Positions 46,901 to 49,447 of a stretch of 64,000 nucleotides of DNA are shown here, piece after piece. How positions within the stretch are numbered: position 1 is the first letter of the stretch; the number at the start of each line of letters is the position of its first letter. Position numbers and translations under genes: made by a program. Under the pieces are notes generated by a model. The model was not told the origin of the DNA. It was given only the letters and a program-made list of their open reading frames with translations, and ran no database searches. The stretch is from Heloderma charlesbogerti (taxonomy: Eukaryota; Chordata; Lepidosauria; Squamata; Helodermatidae): NCBI GenBank assembly GCA_026122225.1, contig JANEZZ010002696.1:806001-870000 (forward strand). Direction: 5' to 3'.

Positions 46901-47210
46901 GCCCGTCTAGCCCAGCGTTCTGCTCACGCAGTGGCCGACCAGCTGCCCGCGGGAGCGCCGCAAGCACGGCCTGGGTGCAACGGCAGCACCCCCCCGCCCC
47001 TGTCCCCCAGCAGCCGGCGTGCGCGGCTCCCTGCCTCTGAGACCGGCCCCAGTGCCACCCGCCGGCCCCGGCCCCTGGGCCCTCGGGTACCTGGCCAGGC
47101 TGCTGCAGAGCGCCGGGCTGCGGCGGGGCCGCTTCGCCGATCCACAGCTGCTCCTTGAGGAGATGCTGGTAGCTGAGGCAGTGCTTCAGCGCGGACGGCA
47201 CGTTGCCCAT
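12042..47210 (-). CDS. HMGCLL1: HMGCLL1, 5' half of gene (exons 1-5; remainder beyond left edge)
   Basis: Five minus-strand exons join in frame to about 183 residues (of roughly 340-370 in the family) of a 3-hydroxymethyl-3-methylglutaryl-CoA lyase. The family splits HMG-CoA into acetyl-CoA and acetoacetate (ketogenesis, leucine breakdown). The N-terminus [15 protein letters not shown] is the N-myristoylation signal typical of the extramitochondrial paralogue HMGCLL1, in place of the mitochondrial presequence of HMGCL. Residues 57-65 read GPRDGLQNE (active-site Arg59 and metal-binding Asp60), and IEVTSFVSS holds Glu90. Introns are about 20.3, 5.6, 4.0 and 4.8 kb, mostly repeats. The exons with the HCHDTYGQ-type metal ligands and the GGCPYA cysteine loop were not found to the left and should lie outside the window. 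Identity comes from recalled family sequence; no search was run. Confidence 0.93.
12191..13040. other. No feature recognised (intron 4)
   Basis: Intronic sequence with no further HMG-CoA lyase exon and no repeat I can name. Confidence 0.45.
13081..13170 (-). mobile_element. tRNA-derived SINE, 3' part
   Basis: CAAAGTGGCTTACATGGTCC, TCCTCCTCTCCATTTTATCC and TCACAATAACTCTGTGAGG are the reverse complement of the CORE/MIR-like SINE seen whole at 34945-35190. Confidence 0.65.
13291..13388. repeat. Palindromic MITE (GGGCTGGATCCAGAC family)
   Basis: TGGGCTGGATCCAGAC...GCCTGGATTCAACCCA with a central inverted ACTTTGGTCCCACTGA/ACTAAAGTGGGACTT. The same family as 17811-17918. Confidence 0.65.
13536..13627. 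repeat. Short MITE (TGCAATCTTATGCATGTTTACTC family)
   Basis: Opens TGCAATCTTATGCATGTTTA and closes GCATAAGATTGCAGCC. Related copies lie near 18948, 26423, 58975 and 59410. Confidence 0.55.
13630..14689. other. No gene recognised (intron 4)
   Basis: Contains an A-rich run at 14034-14048 and a 152-codon plus-strand frame (14272-14730) that resembles no known protein and has no splice or promoter context. Confidence 0.45.
14690..14945. repeat. Palindromic MITE plus flanks, second copy
   Basis: GTAGATTTCCAGATGTTTTG...CCAAAACATCTGGAGATCTA is an imperfect palindrome of about 130 bp. The longer flanking match to 11745-12004 includes GGATTGCTCCCTAAGTCAG and AGCTGTGACAAATACATTTA. Confidence 0.6.
14946..15360. 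other. AT-rich intronic stretch with TG/TA microsatellite
   Basis: No gene. A TGTGTGTGTGTATGTG run lies at about 15161-15199. Confidence 0.5.
15362..15492. mobile_element. Palindromic MITE, Harbinger-like (GGGTGCAATCC family), copy 1
   Basis: Nearly perfect palindrome: GGGTGCAATCCTATGCATGT...ACATGCATAGGATTGCACCA around CCAGCATGCCCCAGCC. Flanks tta/cta fit a degraded TAA-type 3-bp duplication seen cleanly in other copies (35545, 52566, 59518). Confidence 0.8.
15493..16956. repeat. Unassigned region with a tandem ~135-bp duplication
   Basis: 15912-16046 and 16053-16183 are two copies of one unit (CTCCAATATTTAGC(T/C)AAGCAT ... TTACACTAAAGTA). The outer parts hold ACCATGGGTTGGTTGTTTGC (15590) and ACAACCCACCATGG (16748), similar but not clearly terminal repeats. 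No gene recognised. Confidence 0.5.
16957..17052 (-). CDS. HMGCLL1: HMGCLL1 exon 4
   Basis: A 96-bp, 32-codon phase 0-0 exon, acceptor ctttaag, donor GCT|gtacgt. It encodes [20 protein letters not shown] then [12 protein letters not shown], a very conserved stretch of HMG-CoA lyases (the V-L-T-P-N-L strand). It joins exon 3 (WVPQ) and exon 5 (IAAGATEV) in frame. Confidence 0.95.
17053..17810. other. No feature recognised (intron 3)
   Basis: AT-rich intronic sequence upstream of exon 4. No extra exon or named repeat. Confidence 0.5.
17811..17918. repeat. Palindromic MITE (GGGCTGGATCCAGAC family)
   Basis: TTGGGCTAGATCCAGACTTA...TAAGTCTGGATCTATACC with AATCAATGGGACATTGATTT at the centre. Same family as 13291-13388. 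Confidence 0.65.
18290..18372. repeat. Half of a palindromic MITE (GGTGGGCAACC family)
   Basis: AGGTGGGCAACCCGATGCCC then TCCAGATGTTATGGACTACA and ACATGGCCAATGGTCAAGGA; only the left arm and centre remain. Relatives lie at 32905, 51845 and 62335-62640. Confidence 0.6.
18373..19544. other. No gene recognised (intron 3)
   Basis: AT-rich. 18948-19042 is a member of the TGCTATCCTATATAAGTG...ACTTACTCCCAGGTAAGTG short MITE group. Confidence 0.45.
19545..19700 (-). CDS. Candidate alternative terminal exon in HMGCLL1 intron 3
   Basis: On the minus strand a strong acceptor (tgttttgtttggcag) is followed by 51 codons and TGA. The frame is phase 0, matching the end of exon 3. The peptide begins [20 protein letters not shown] and later reads [18 protein letters not shown] do not recognise it. 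A product spliced this way would keep residues 1-102 and lose most of the TIM barrel, so would not be a lyase. It could be an alternative 3' exon, an exon of another transcript, or a chance frame: 51 open codons are not rare. No poly(A) signal was established. Confidence 0.3.
   Translation of the reverse strand, partial: KFSDSKQPEEVKGSAVARCHIKQDPTPIIEIAKNDKRVPLKCLLLKDLIAL
19752..19955. repeat. Compound purine microsatellite (GAAA/GA/GACA)n
   Basis: About 200 bp alternating among AAAG runs, long GAGA runs and GACA runs. On the gene (minus) strand it is a long pyrimidine-rich tract ending about 50 nt before the candidate exon at 19545-19700. Confidence 0.95.
19975..20950. other. No gene recognised; possible hAT-like fragment at right
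   Basis: 20445-20485 repeats AACTACATGTTTGTAGTATA twice. 20800-20948 ends GGCTGCCCACCCCTG, a form seen at ends of Charlie-type hAT elements. No coding. Confidence 0.4.
21074..21181 (-). CDS. HMGCLL1: HMGCLL1 exon 3
   Basis: A 108-bp, 36-codon phase 0-0 exon with acceptor ttcacag and donor CAG|gtaggt. It encodes [20 protein letters not shown] followed by [16 protein letters not shown]. This is the barrel segment after the GPRDG motif; the Glu in IEVTSF corresponds to the active-site glutamate of HMGCL. No frame damage is seen. The next canonical exon is at 16957-17052, and a candidate alternative terminal exon lies between them. Confidence 0.95.
21440..21730 (+). mobile_element. L2-like LINE 3' end
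   Basis: GGGAGGGCCTTTTCTGTTAT and CACCTCTGGAATTCTCTCCC match the C-terminal coding end of the L2-like LINE at 24300-24350, followed by the 3' UTR and an (AAT)n-like tail at 21712-21727. Confidence 0.7.
22100..24660 (+). mobile_element. L2-like LINE, ORF2 nearly complete from the endonuclease end, with frameshifts
   Basis: 22229-22436 encodes the tail of the endonuclease (WPDHFLLRF). 22522-23379 encodes the first half of the reverse transcriptase ([55 protein letters not shown] with its catalytic Asp). 23436-24431 continues with [17 protein letters not shown], the YADDTQLY catalytic box and a long C-terminal region. These pieces are in three frames with stops between them, so the copy is dead but young enough to read. 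The 3' UTR has CCCAGAGAGCTTCGGC and ends in (AAAT)n. It is 5'-truncated. L2 is preferred over CR1 on 3' tail and motif form. Confidence 0.88.
24826..25033. repeat. Short element with AGGGCCCAACTA ends
   Basis: AGGGCCCAACTAAATATTC and, inverted, AACATTTAGTTTGGCCCT bracket about 208 bp. Similar ends occur at 29751-29982. No clear target duplication. Confidence 0.45.
25630..26175 (+). mobile_element. L2-like LINE internal fragment (reverse transcriptase)
   Basis: Decayed copy of the section equivalent to 23220-23770: ATTTCAAACAGCTTTCAGAC, CTGTTGATTCTCCTGGACC, and CACTATGCGAATGATACCCA where YADD has become YAND. Many frameshifts. Confidence 0.75.
26230..26272. repeat. T-run followed by (GAG)n
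   Basis: Fourteen T followed by GAGGAGGAGGAGGAGGAGG. Confidence 0.9.
26423..26514. repeat. Short MITE (TGCAATCCTATAC...GTAGGACTGCAG)
   Basis: CTGTGCAATCCTATACTTGT...GGGTGTAGGACTGCAGCC with TTTACTCCCAAGTTAGTG inside; the same group as 13536-13627. Confidence 0.55.
26736..26813 (-). CDS. HMGCLL1: HMGCLL1 exon 2 (GPRDGLQNE active-site motif)
   Basis: A 78-bp, 26-codon phase 0-0 exon preceded by ttacag and followed by gtaatt. It encodes the first beta strand of the TIM barrel, [16 protein letters not shown]. In HMG-CoA lyases the Arg of this motif is catalytic and the Asp binds the divalent metal; both are intact (Arg59 and Asp60 of the spliced product). It joins exon 1 (PGQ) and exon 3 (AIVPTD) without breaking frame. 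A small extra exon in the 20-kb intron 1 cannot be excluded. Confidence 0.95.
26814..27608. other. No gene recognised (intron 1)
   Basis: Intronic sequence. 27340-27410 holds an inverted repeat (AGGCTATTTTGGGAAGGGGA and CTTCCCAAGATAGCCT). Confidence 0.45.
27609..28475 (-). mobile_element. BovB (RTE clade) LINE, 3' portion
   Basis: Minus-strand frames encode [20 protein letters not shown] (YADD box) and, in a nearly continuous 216-codon frame, the RTE C-terminal region ([48 protein letters not shown]). The 3' end reads AGAGTCGGACACGACTTAAT then a CAACAACAACAA tail. 5'-truncated. A single-base break near 28278 separates the two frames. About 30 bp at its left edge is the tail. Confidence 0.92.
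28476..29747. other. No gene recognised (intron 1)
   Basis: No coding similarity or named repeat. Confidence 0.45.
29751..29982. repeat. Short element with GGGTCAAACTACA ends
   Basis: GGGTCAAACTACACATTGGC at left and, inverted, ACATGTAGTTTGACTC at right. Probably a non-autonomous DNA transposon. Related ends near 20450 and 24826. Confidence 0.5.
30060..30427 (+). mobile_element. L2-like LINE 3' end
   Basis: GTGGCAACAAAAGACAGGGT and GGCTGTGGAACTGCCT match the LINE C-terminal coding end. The 3' UTR carries GCTGCCTTGAGTGCTATTTT and GCAGGGTATAAATTGAATGA before an (AAAT)n-like tail. Confidence 0.72.
30553..30592. repeat. (GGTA)n(GGAA)n microsatellite
   Basis: GTAGGTAGGTAGGTAGGTAG followed by GGAAGGAAGGAAGG. 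Confidence 0.9.
30600..32780. other. No gene recognised (intron 1)
   Basis: About 2.2 kb of intron. Short plus and minus frames show no protein similarity I know. No named repeats except possible fragments. Confidence 0.45.
32783..32960 (+). repeat. SINE 3' scrap followed by MITE arm
   Basis: CAGCCTACTTCACAGGGTTG then TTGTGAGACTAAAATGGG matches the CORE/MIR-like SINE. CAGCCTTCCCCAACATGGTG then CCCTCCAGATGTATTGGACT matches the left arm of the CCTGGTGCCCTCCAGATG palindromic MITE. Confidence 0.6.
33116..34268. other. No feature recognised (intron 1)
   Basis: AT-rich intron without recognisable coding or repeats. Confidence 0.45.
34276..34469 (+). mobile_element. tRNA-derived SINE (full length)
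   Basis: The head GGGGCTGTGGCTCTGTGGCA ... GGTCCCAGGTTCAATTCCTG contains tRNA-type A and B boxes. The body includes GAAACCCTGGACAGCCACTG and the tail GACTCAGTATAAGCCAGCTT. Flanked by aaatggt on both sides (34269-34275 and 34470-34476). Not a functional tRNA gene: no cloverleaf is maintained downstream of the B box. Confidence 0.85.
34945..35190 (+). mobile_element. tRNA-derived CORE/MIR-like SINE with L2-like tail (full length)
   Basis: The tRNA head GCCAGTGTAGTGTAGTGGTG ... GATCCGGGTTCTAGTCCCC is followed by a core, GGGTGACTTTGGGCCAGTCA and CAACCTACCTCACAGGGTTG, and a tail GTAAGCCGCCTTGAGTTCC, GGCGGGGTATAAATGCAATA, ending in (AAAT)n. The tail resembles the 3' end of the L2-like LINEs in this window, which presumably supply its reverse transcriptase. 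Flanked by atgtttt/tgtttta. Confidence 0.88.
35191..35541. other. No feature recognised (intron 1)
   Basis: About 350 bp of AT-rich intron. Confidence 0.5.
35545..36345. mobile_element. Harbinger-like palindromic MITE, copy 2 (split by a hAT-like insertion)
   Basis: GGGTGCAACACTAAGCATGT at left and ACATGCCTAGCGTTGCACCC at right, flanked by TAA on both sides (35542-35544 and 36346-36348). The two halves (35545-35588 and 36263-36345) are separated by the palindromic hAT-like element. Confidence 0.85.
35589..36262. mobile_element. Palindromic hAT-like element, type 1 (674 bp)
   Basis: TAGGGATGTTGGAGAATTCC...GGTTTTGTACATCCCTA with a perfect 8-bp duplication cctacaac (35581-35588 and 36263-36270). 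The interior has three GATAGGC(T/C)ACGTA hairpins alternating with hairpins built on GCAAATGG(C/T). It is shorter than the 3375 and 40955 copies because fewer hairpin modules are present. No coding. Confidence 0.9.
36349..37060. other. No gene recognised; (TTTA)n at 36873-36901
   Basis: Intron 1 sequence. The microsatellite and adjoining ATTTGTATACCACTCTGTAT may be the reversed tail of a LINE. Confidence 0.45.
37064..37405. repeat. Possible non-autonomous hAT-like fragment
   Basis: GGATGTTGAACCTCTTTCAT at left and TGTGGTTCAACACTTCTGC at right are roughly inverted. The interior holds GGGGCCACATTCCCATGGTG and GTGTGGCCATCTGGGG. A target duplication was not established. Confidence 0.4.
37406..38420. 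other. No gene recognised; GA-rich run at 38117-38150
   Basis: Intronic. A GAGAGGGAGAGGGAGAGGGA repeat is the only clear structure. Confidence 0.45.
38421..40440 (+). mobile_element. Penelope-like retroelement relic (reverse transcriptase plus GIY-YIG endonuclease)
   Basis: Broken plus-strand frames give, in order: [20 protein letters not shown] (start of the reverse transcriptase region), [20 protein letters not shown] (about 39115), [16 protein letters not shown] (39590-39640, with catalytic FDD), [13 protein letters not shown] (39895), then VVIYDAQCP (40170) and [18 protein letters not shown] (40210-40265), the GIY-YIG-type end, and finally a [12 protein letters not shown] C-terminus at about 40400. 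The combination of RT with a C-terminal GIY-YIG domain is diagnostic for Penelope-like elements. Many frameshifts and stops; dead. Confidence 0.82.
40447..40861. mobile_element. Non-autonomous Harbinger-like element (GGGAGCAATCC ends), copy 1
   Basis: GAGAGCAATCCTATGGAG...CCACAGGATTGCTCCC, about 415 bp. It has an inverted core (GCTAGACAGCC/GGCTGTCTAGC) and shares most of its length with 42893-43346. TAA precedes it; the right-hand flank has diverged. Confidence 0.7.
40955..41884. mobile_element. Palindromic hAT-like element, type 1 (930 bp)
   Basis: TAGGGATGGCGGAGAATTC...GAGTTTCGTACATCCCTA, flanked by attatatc and attgtacc (8 bp, two transitions). The block from about 41175 to 41660 is one imperfect palindrome centred near 41417 made of smaller perfect hairpins: GATAGGCTACGTAA arms, GCAAATGGCGGC arms, ATCTTACGTAAATA arms, GCAAATAGCG arms, then the same order reversed. 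No coding capacity. Confidence 0.9.
41885..42300. other. No feature recognised (intron 1)
   Basis: Ordinary intronic sequence. Confidence 0.45.
42308..42685. repeat. Possible short transposon with AGGGCTGGCATTAA / CCAGCACTGGGAATTC ends
   Basis: CCCAGGGCTGGCATTAAGGG at left and GGAGCCAGCACTGGGAATTC at right are partly inverted; both halves contain GCCAAGGGCCC/GCCCAAGGGCCC. The class is uncertain. Confidence 0.4.
42893..43346. mobile_element. Non-autonomous Harbinger-like element (GGGAGCAATCC ends), copy 2 (454 bp)
   Basis: GGGAGCAATCCGAACGAG...CATAGGATTTCTCCC with TAA duplicated on both sides (42890-42892 and 43347-43349), the PIF/Harbinger signature. The core GCTAGACAG...CTGTCTAG hairpin and the GGTTCCCGGAAAAGAGCATA segment are shared with 40447-40861. 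Confidence 0.8.
43653..44043. mobile_element. hAT-like element, type 2 (391 bp)
   Basis: TAGGGACGTACGGACTGTG...TCTCCAGCATCCCTA, flanked by gatacagc and ggtacagc (8 bp, one change). Shares ATTTTCAGGCACCTTTCATT and the 3' part with 19-831 and 4757-5191. Confidence 0.8.
44052..44634. other. No feature recognised (intron 1)
   Basis: Ordinary intronic sequence. Confidence 0.45.
44635..44912 (+). mobile_element. L2-like LINE 3' end and microsatellites
   Basis: GGCAAAGTTTTTTTATTCAG, GATAGCCACCTTCAGCACCA and AAAAAGGTAGGATAGTAAGT(AAGT)n match the 3' UTR of the L2-like group. Followed by (AT)n and (CA)n at 44868-44911. Confidence 0.65.
44913..46689. repeat. GC-richer region with degenerate internal repetition
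   Basis: From about 45480 to 46130 motifs such as CTCTCTCTGGGCAACACAG, CTCTCTCGGGGTGGCATGG, CTCTCTCTGGGTGGCACAGC and CCTTCTGGGTGGCGCAGC recur every 100-250 bp, suggesting a decayed tandem array. Overlapping frames of up to 121 codons follow from this and show no known protein similarity. Confidence 0.5.
46708..46776. repeat. Alternating purine-pyrimidine runs (CG)n/(CA)n
   Basis: GCGCGCGCGCGCATACACAC at about 46709 and GCGCGCGCGCGCAC at about 46763. Such runs can adopt Z-DNA. They lie at the intron 1 edge of the CpG island. Confidence 0.85.
46862..47025 (-). mobile_element. CR1 3' end inside the HMGCLL1 CpG island
   Basis: CTGCTGGATCAGACCGAGGG, CCCGTCTAGCCCAGCGTTCT and CAGTGGCCGACCAGCTGCC follow the squamate CR1 3' UTR (compare 61155-61260, minus) but with many A/T positions changed to G/C. 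It ends about 65 bp from exon 1 in intron 1. Confidence 0.8.
47091..47210 (-). CDS. HMGCLL1: HMGCLL1 coding exon 1 (myristoylation signal)
   Basis: The ATG at 47210 opens a 40-codon exon starting [10 protein letters not shown] and ending PGQ at a strong donor, CAG|GTACCC (phase 0). Gly2 followed by Asn3 and Ser6 matches an N-myristoyltransferase substrate, which in the mammalian protein directs it to cytosolic membranes. The rest of the exon ([10 protein letters not shown], then a Pro/Gln/Gly-rich stretch) is not part of the catalytic barrel. The exon is very GC-rich and lies in the CpG island. The long overlapping plus-strand reading frames here are products of GC richness. The start is chosen because it gives the conserved N-terminus. 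The 5' UTR limit is not visible. Confidence 0.93.
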
Positions 47211-47328
47211 GGCCCAGCGGATGCGCGCCGCTCGCCTCCTCCGCAAGGTCGCCGCCGGAGCCGGGGGCCGCGGCGGCCTGGCGTCCGCCTCAGCCAGTCG
47301 GGGGGGACCTCGGGAGCGGGGGGCGCCT

Positions 47329-47341
47329 CTGATTGGCTGAG
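47329..47341 (-). promoter_or_regulatory. CCAAT box (NF-Y-like)
   Basis: On the gene strand the sequence reads CAGCCAATCAGAG, a full NF-Y type CCAAT box, about 120 bp upstream of the HMGCLL1 start codon. Position and orientation fit a proximal promoter element. The function is inferred from the motif only. Confidence 0.55.
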
Positions 47342-47782
47342 AGGGCTGCTGCGAGTGCGCCGCGCCGGCGTCCCTGTCCGCGGCCGGCGTGCGATGTGGC
47401 AGCGCGGCAGCCTCCGCGGCAGGGACGCGCGTAGGGGAGGGCGCGGGCCTGGCGGCGGAGCGGCCGCGCGTAGCATCGCGGGCGCCGCGGCGCGCCTCGT
47501 TCCGCGGGCGGCTGAAGGCGGAGGACCGCGGCGGGTGCCCCCCCCCGCACGCGTCCCTATCCCCGTCCCCGCATTTATTTCCTTGGATTCGTTTTGCGCT
47601 GCAGCGTCTTTCGGCAATATCGGCTCCTTCCTCCAGCAGGCGGCGGTCACGGAGCCTCTTTTGGCCGGGCGGCTGGCTGCGCCACGGCAGAAGGAGAAGG
47701 AAGGCAAGGAGTCGAGAAGAAATCCGCGTGACGTTGCGGGCCTCGCGGCCTTTCCTCAAGGCCAGAGGCCAGGCCTGGGGCA

Positions 47783-47790
47783 TGACGTCA
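47783..47790. promoter_or_regulatory. Full palindromic CRE (TGACGTCA)
   Basis: A perfect cAMP-response element octamer at the upstream edge of the CpG island, about 570 bp from the HMGCLL1 ATG. A related TGACGTTG lies at 47729-47736. CREB/ATF binding is plausible for a ketone-body enzyme gene, but this rests on motif match alone. Confidence 0.4.
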
Positions 47791-47855
47791 AAGAAGAGAG
47801 TGCTTCCGAGAATGTGAAGAGTGCCCATGCGCATCACTACTGAGTATGCAGGACG

Positions 47856-47881
47856 CTGGGTTATATCCGGATATAACCCAG
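47856..47881. repeat. Perfect 26-bp palindrome within a larger imperfect one
   Basis: CTGGGTTATATCC followed by its exact reverse complement. The surrounding 47838-47908 is a weaker palindrome (CACTACTGAG...CTCAGTAGTG). Probably a tiny MITE upstream of the promoter. Confidence 0.7.
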
Positions 47882-47911
47882 ACCATGGTCCCATCCAGCT
47901 CAGTAGTGTCT

Positions 47912-48301
47912 ACGGCTGAATCTACACATAGCGGATATACCGTTATTTATTTATTTATTTATTGCATTTATACTCCGCCTTTTTTCCTCTTGCAAGGAAC
48001 CCAAGGCGGCTTACATTATCCTCCTCCTCTCCATTTTATCCTCACAACAACAACCCTTTGAGGTGGGTTGGGCTGAGAGTGTGTGACTGGCCCAAAGTCA
48101 CCCAGTGAGCTTCCGTGGCCGAGTGGGGACTAGAACCCGGATCTCCCAGCTCCTAGTCCAACACTCTTGCCGCTACACCACACTGGCTCTCATACCGTTA
48201 TCATACCGTTATCATAACTATTGGTGCCCACTGGTGTCATGTGTACCAACAGTTATGATAGCGGTATGATAACGATATAACTGTTATGTGTAGATTCAGC
48301 C
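47912..48301. repeat. Palindromic MITE (GGCTGAATCTACACAT) split by a SINE
   Basis: CGGCTGAATCTACACATAG at left and TATGTGTAGATTCAGCC at right are inverted copies. CCGTTATCATAACTATTGGT and ACCAACAGTTATGATAGCGG form the inner stem. The SINE 47947-48191 interrupts the left arm. Confidence 0.75.
47947..48191 (-). mobile_element. tRNA-derived CORE/MIR-like SINE
   Basis: Reverse complement of the SINE at 34945-35190: (TTTA)n tail at left, CAAGGCGGCTTACATTATCC, AGTCACCCAGTGAGCTTCC, and the tRNA head ending CCACACTGGCTC. Flanked by a perfect 10-bp duplication ataccgttat (47937-47946 and 48192-48201). Confidence 0.9.
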
Positions 48302-48303
48302 CA

Positions 48304-48420
48304 TACTGACAGGCAGGCACTGTCCAGGGTTTCAGACAGGGTCTTTCCCAGCCCCACCAGGATTGAACCTGGGACCCTCTGCATGCGGAGTGTATGCTCT
48401 ACCACTGAGTTGCAGCCCTT
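48304..48420 (-). mobile_element. tRNA-derived SINE (5' part)
   Basis: Reverse complement of the SINE at 34276-34469: CTGTCCAGGGTTTCAGACAG, CCAGGATTGAACCTGGGACC, CTCTACCACTGAGTTGCAGC. The tRNA head is preserved and the tail is missing. Confidence 0.8.
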
Positions 48421-48860
48421 CTCCCTGACTGAGATGGCAGCTGATCCCCACACCTTGGACTAATTGGGGAGGGGAACATGGAATGTGATTTCTAGGGAAG
48501 TTTAAGACTGGCAATTCTCAGCGCTGCAAAAAGTTCAAGTGCTAATACCCCAATCAGTGGTTTTCAAACTTTGTTCCAGAACACAATGGGATTCCTCAGA
48601 AGCTTATCCGGCATTAGTCATTGAGACTGACCGTACACGCTAACACCAGCTAACTATAGATTACCTTATAGCTTTTTCATCCCAGTTGCAAATGTCATCT
48701 TCAGGAATTGACATTACATATACTCCTCAATATATACTGGGGCCAAAGTCCAGGGGCCAACAGCCCAGCCCCTCCTCCCCCCCCGCCCCATGGCTACCCA
48801 GAGAGCAGCAGGTGATGCCAGCATCAGTGCAACAGAAGGAAATTCTGTGTTATTCCGTAG

Positions 48861-49071
48861 TCAGTGGAGGCTGGTGGCTCCGGTTTCAGTGGGGTCATAA
48901 TTCCATTCTTGGTTTTAGTCAGAACCCGCCAGAATTCTAAAAGAGCTATCCAAGGTGCTGAACCCTATCCCCAAAATAGGTTCAGTGCCTCTGATAGCTC
49001 TAGCTGGTTCTGACTAAAACCCAAAATGGAATCACAGCCCAACTGAAATTGGAGCCACCAGCCTCCACTGA
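48861..49071. mobile_element. Palindromic MITE (TCAGTGGAGGCTGG ends, 211 bp)
   Basis: TCAGTGGAGGCTGGTGGCTC...GAGCCACCAGCCTCCACTGA, with inverted inner blocks AATTCCATTCTTGGTTTTAG/CTAAAACCCAAAATGGAATC. A second copy is at 51381-51583. No convincing target duplication. Confidence 0.8.
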
Positions 49072-49314
49072 CATAGTCACGATGGTGCTATGATTTGAGT
49101 TTAAAATGCAAAACTACACATGCTCAGAGTTTTGTTTTGTTTTTAATCAGGACTGCAAACATTTTTGTTGTTGTTCTAACATATTCAGAATGTAGAAGCA
49201 GTTGTAAAGCATGGAACGGCAGATGGGGAAGCGAGAAGAGAAATATTAGTTGTGTACTTCTCCACTGAAGTAATACACATGGCCATCTAATGTGGGCCCC
49301 AATGAGATCAGTAA

Positions 49315-49447
49315 GGGTGCCTTCCTATGCATGTTTAGACAGAAAGAAGTCCTACAACTACCAGCGTTCCCCAGCAAGCTACGCTGGCTGAGGAATGCTG
49401 GGAGTTGTGGGACTTTTTTCTGTCTAAATATGCATAGGAAGGCACCC
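49315..49447. mobile_element. Harbinger-like palindromic MITE, copy 3
   Basis: GGGTGCCTTCCTATGCATGT...ATATGCATAGGAAGGCACCC, TAA at left. Terminal AATCC has become CTTCC on both arms (TTCCTA / TAGGAA), keeping the pairing. Confidence 0.8.

Larger units (their letters stand above)
46690..47830. promoter_or_regulatory. HMGCLL1: CpG island covering HMGCLL1 exon 1 and promoter
   Basis: GC content and CpG density rise sharply compared with the AT-leaning surroundings. The island spans the start of intron 1, exon 1 and about 600 bp upstream. No TATA box is seen at a sensible distance, which fits a dispersed CpG-island promoter. Long overlapping reading frames on both strands here are a base-composition effect. 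Confidence 0.85.

Noticed and set aside
46890..47894. 334-codon minus-strand frame (and 274-codon plus-strand frame 47019-47843) at the CpG island
   Set aside because: Only 47091-47210 of the minus frame is real exon 1. The rest reads through a CR1 fragment and GC-rich promoter, where stop codons are rare by composition.
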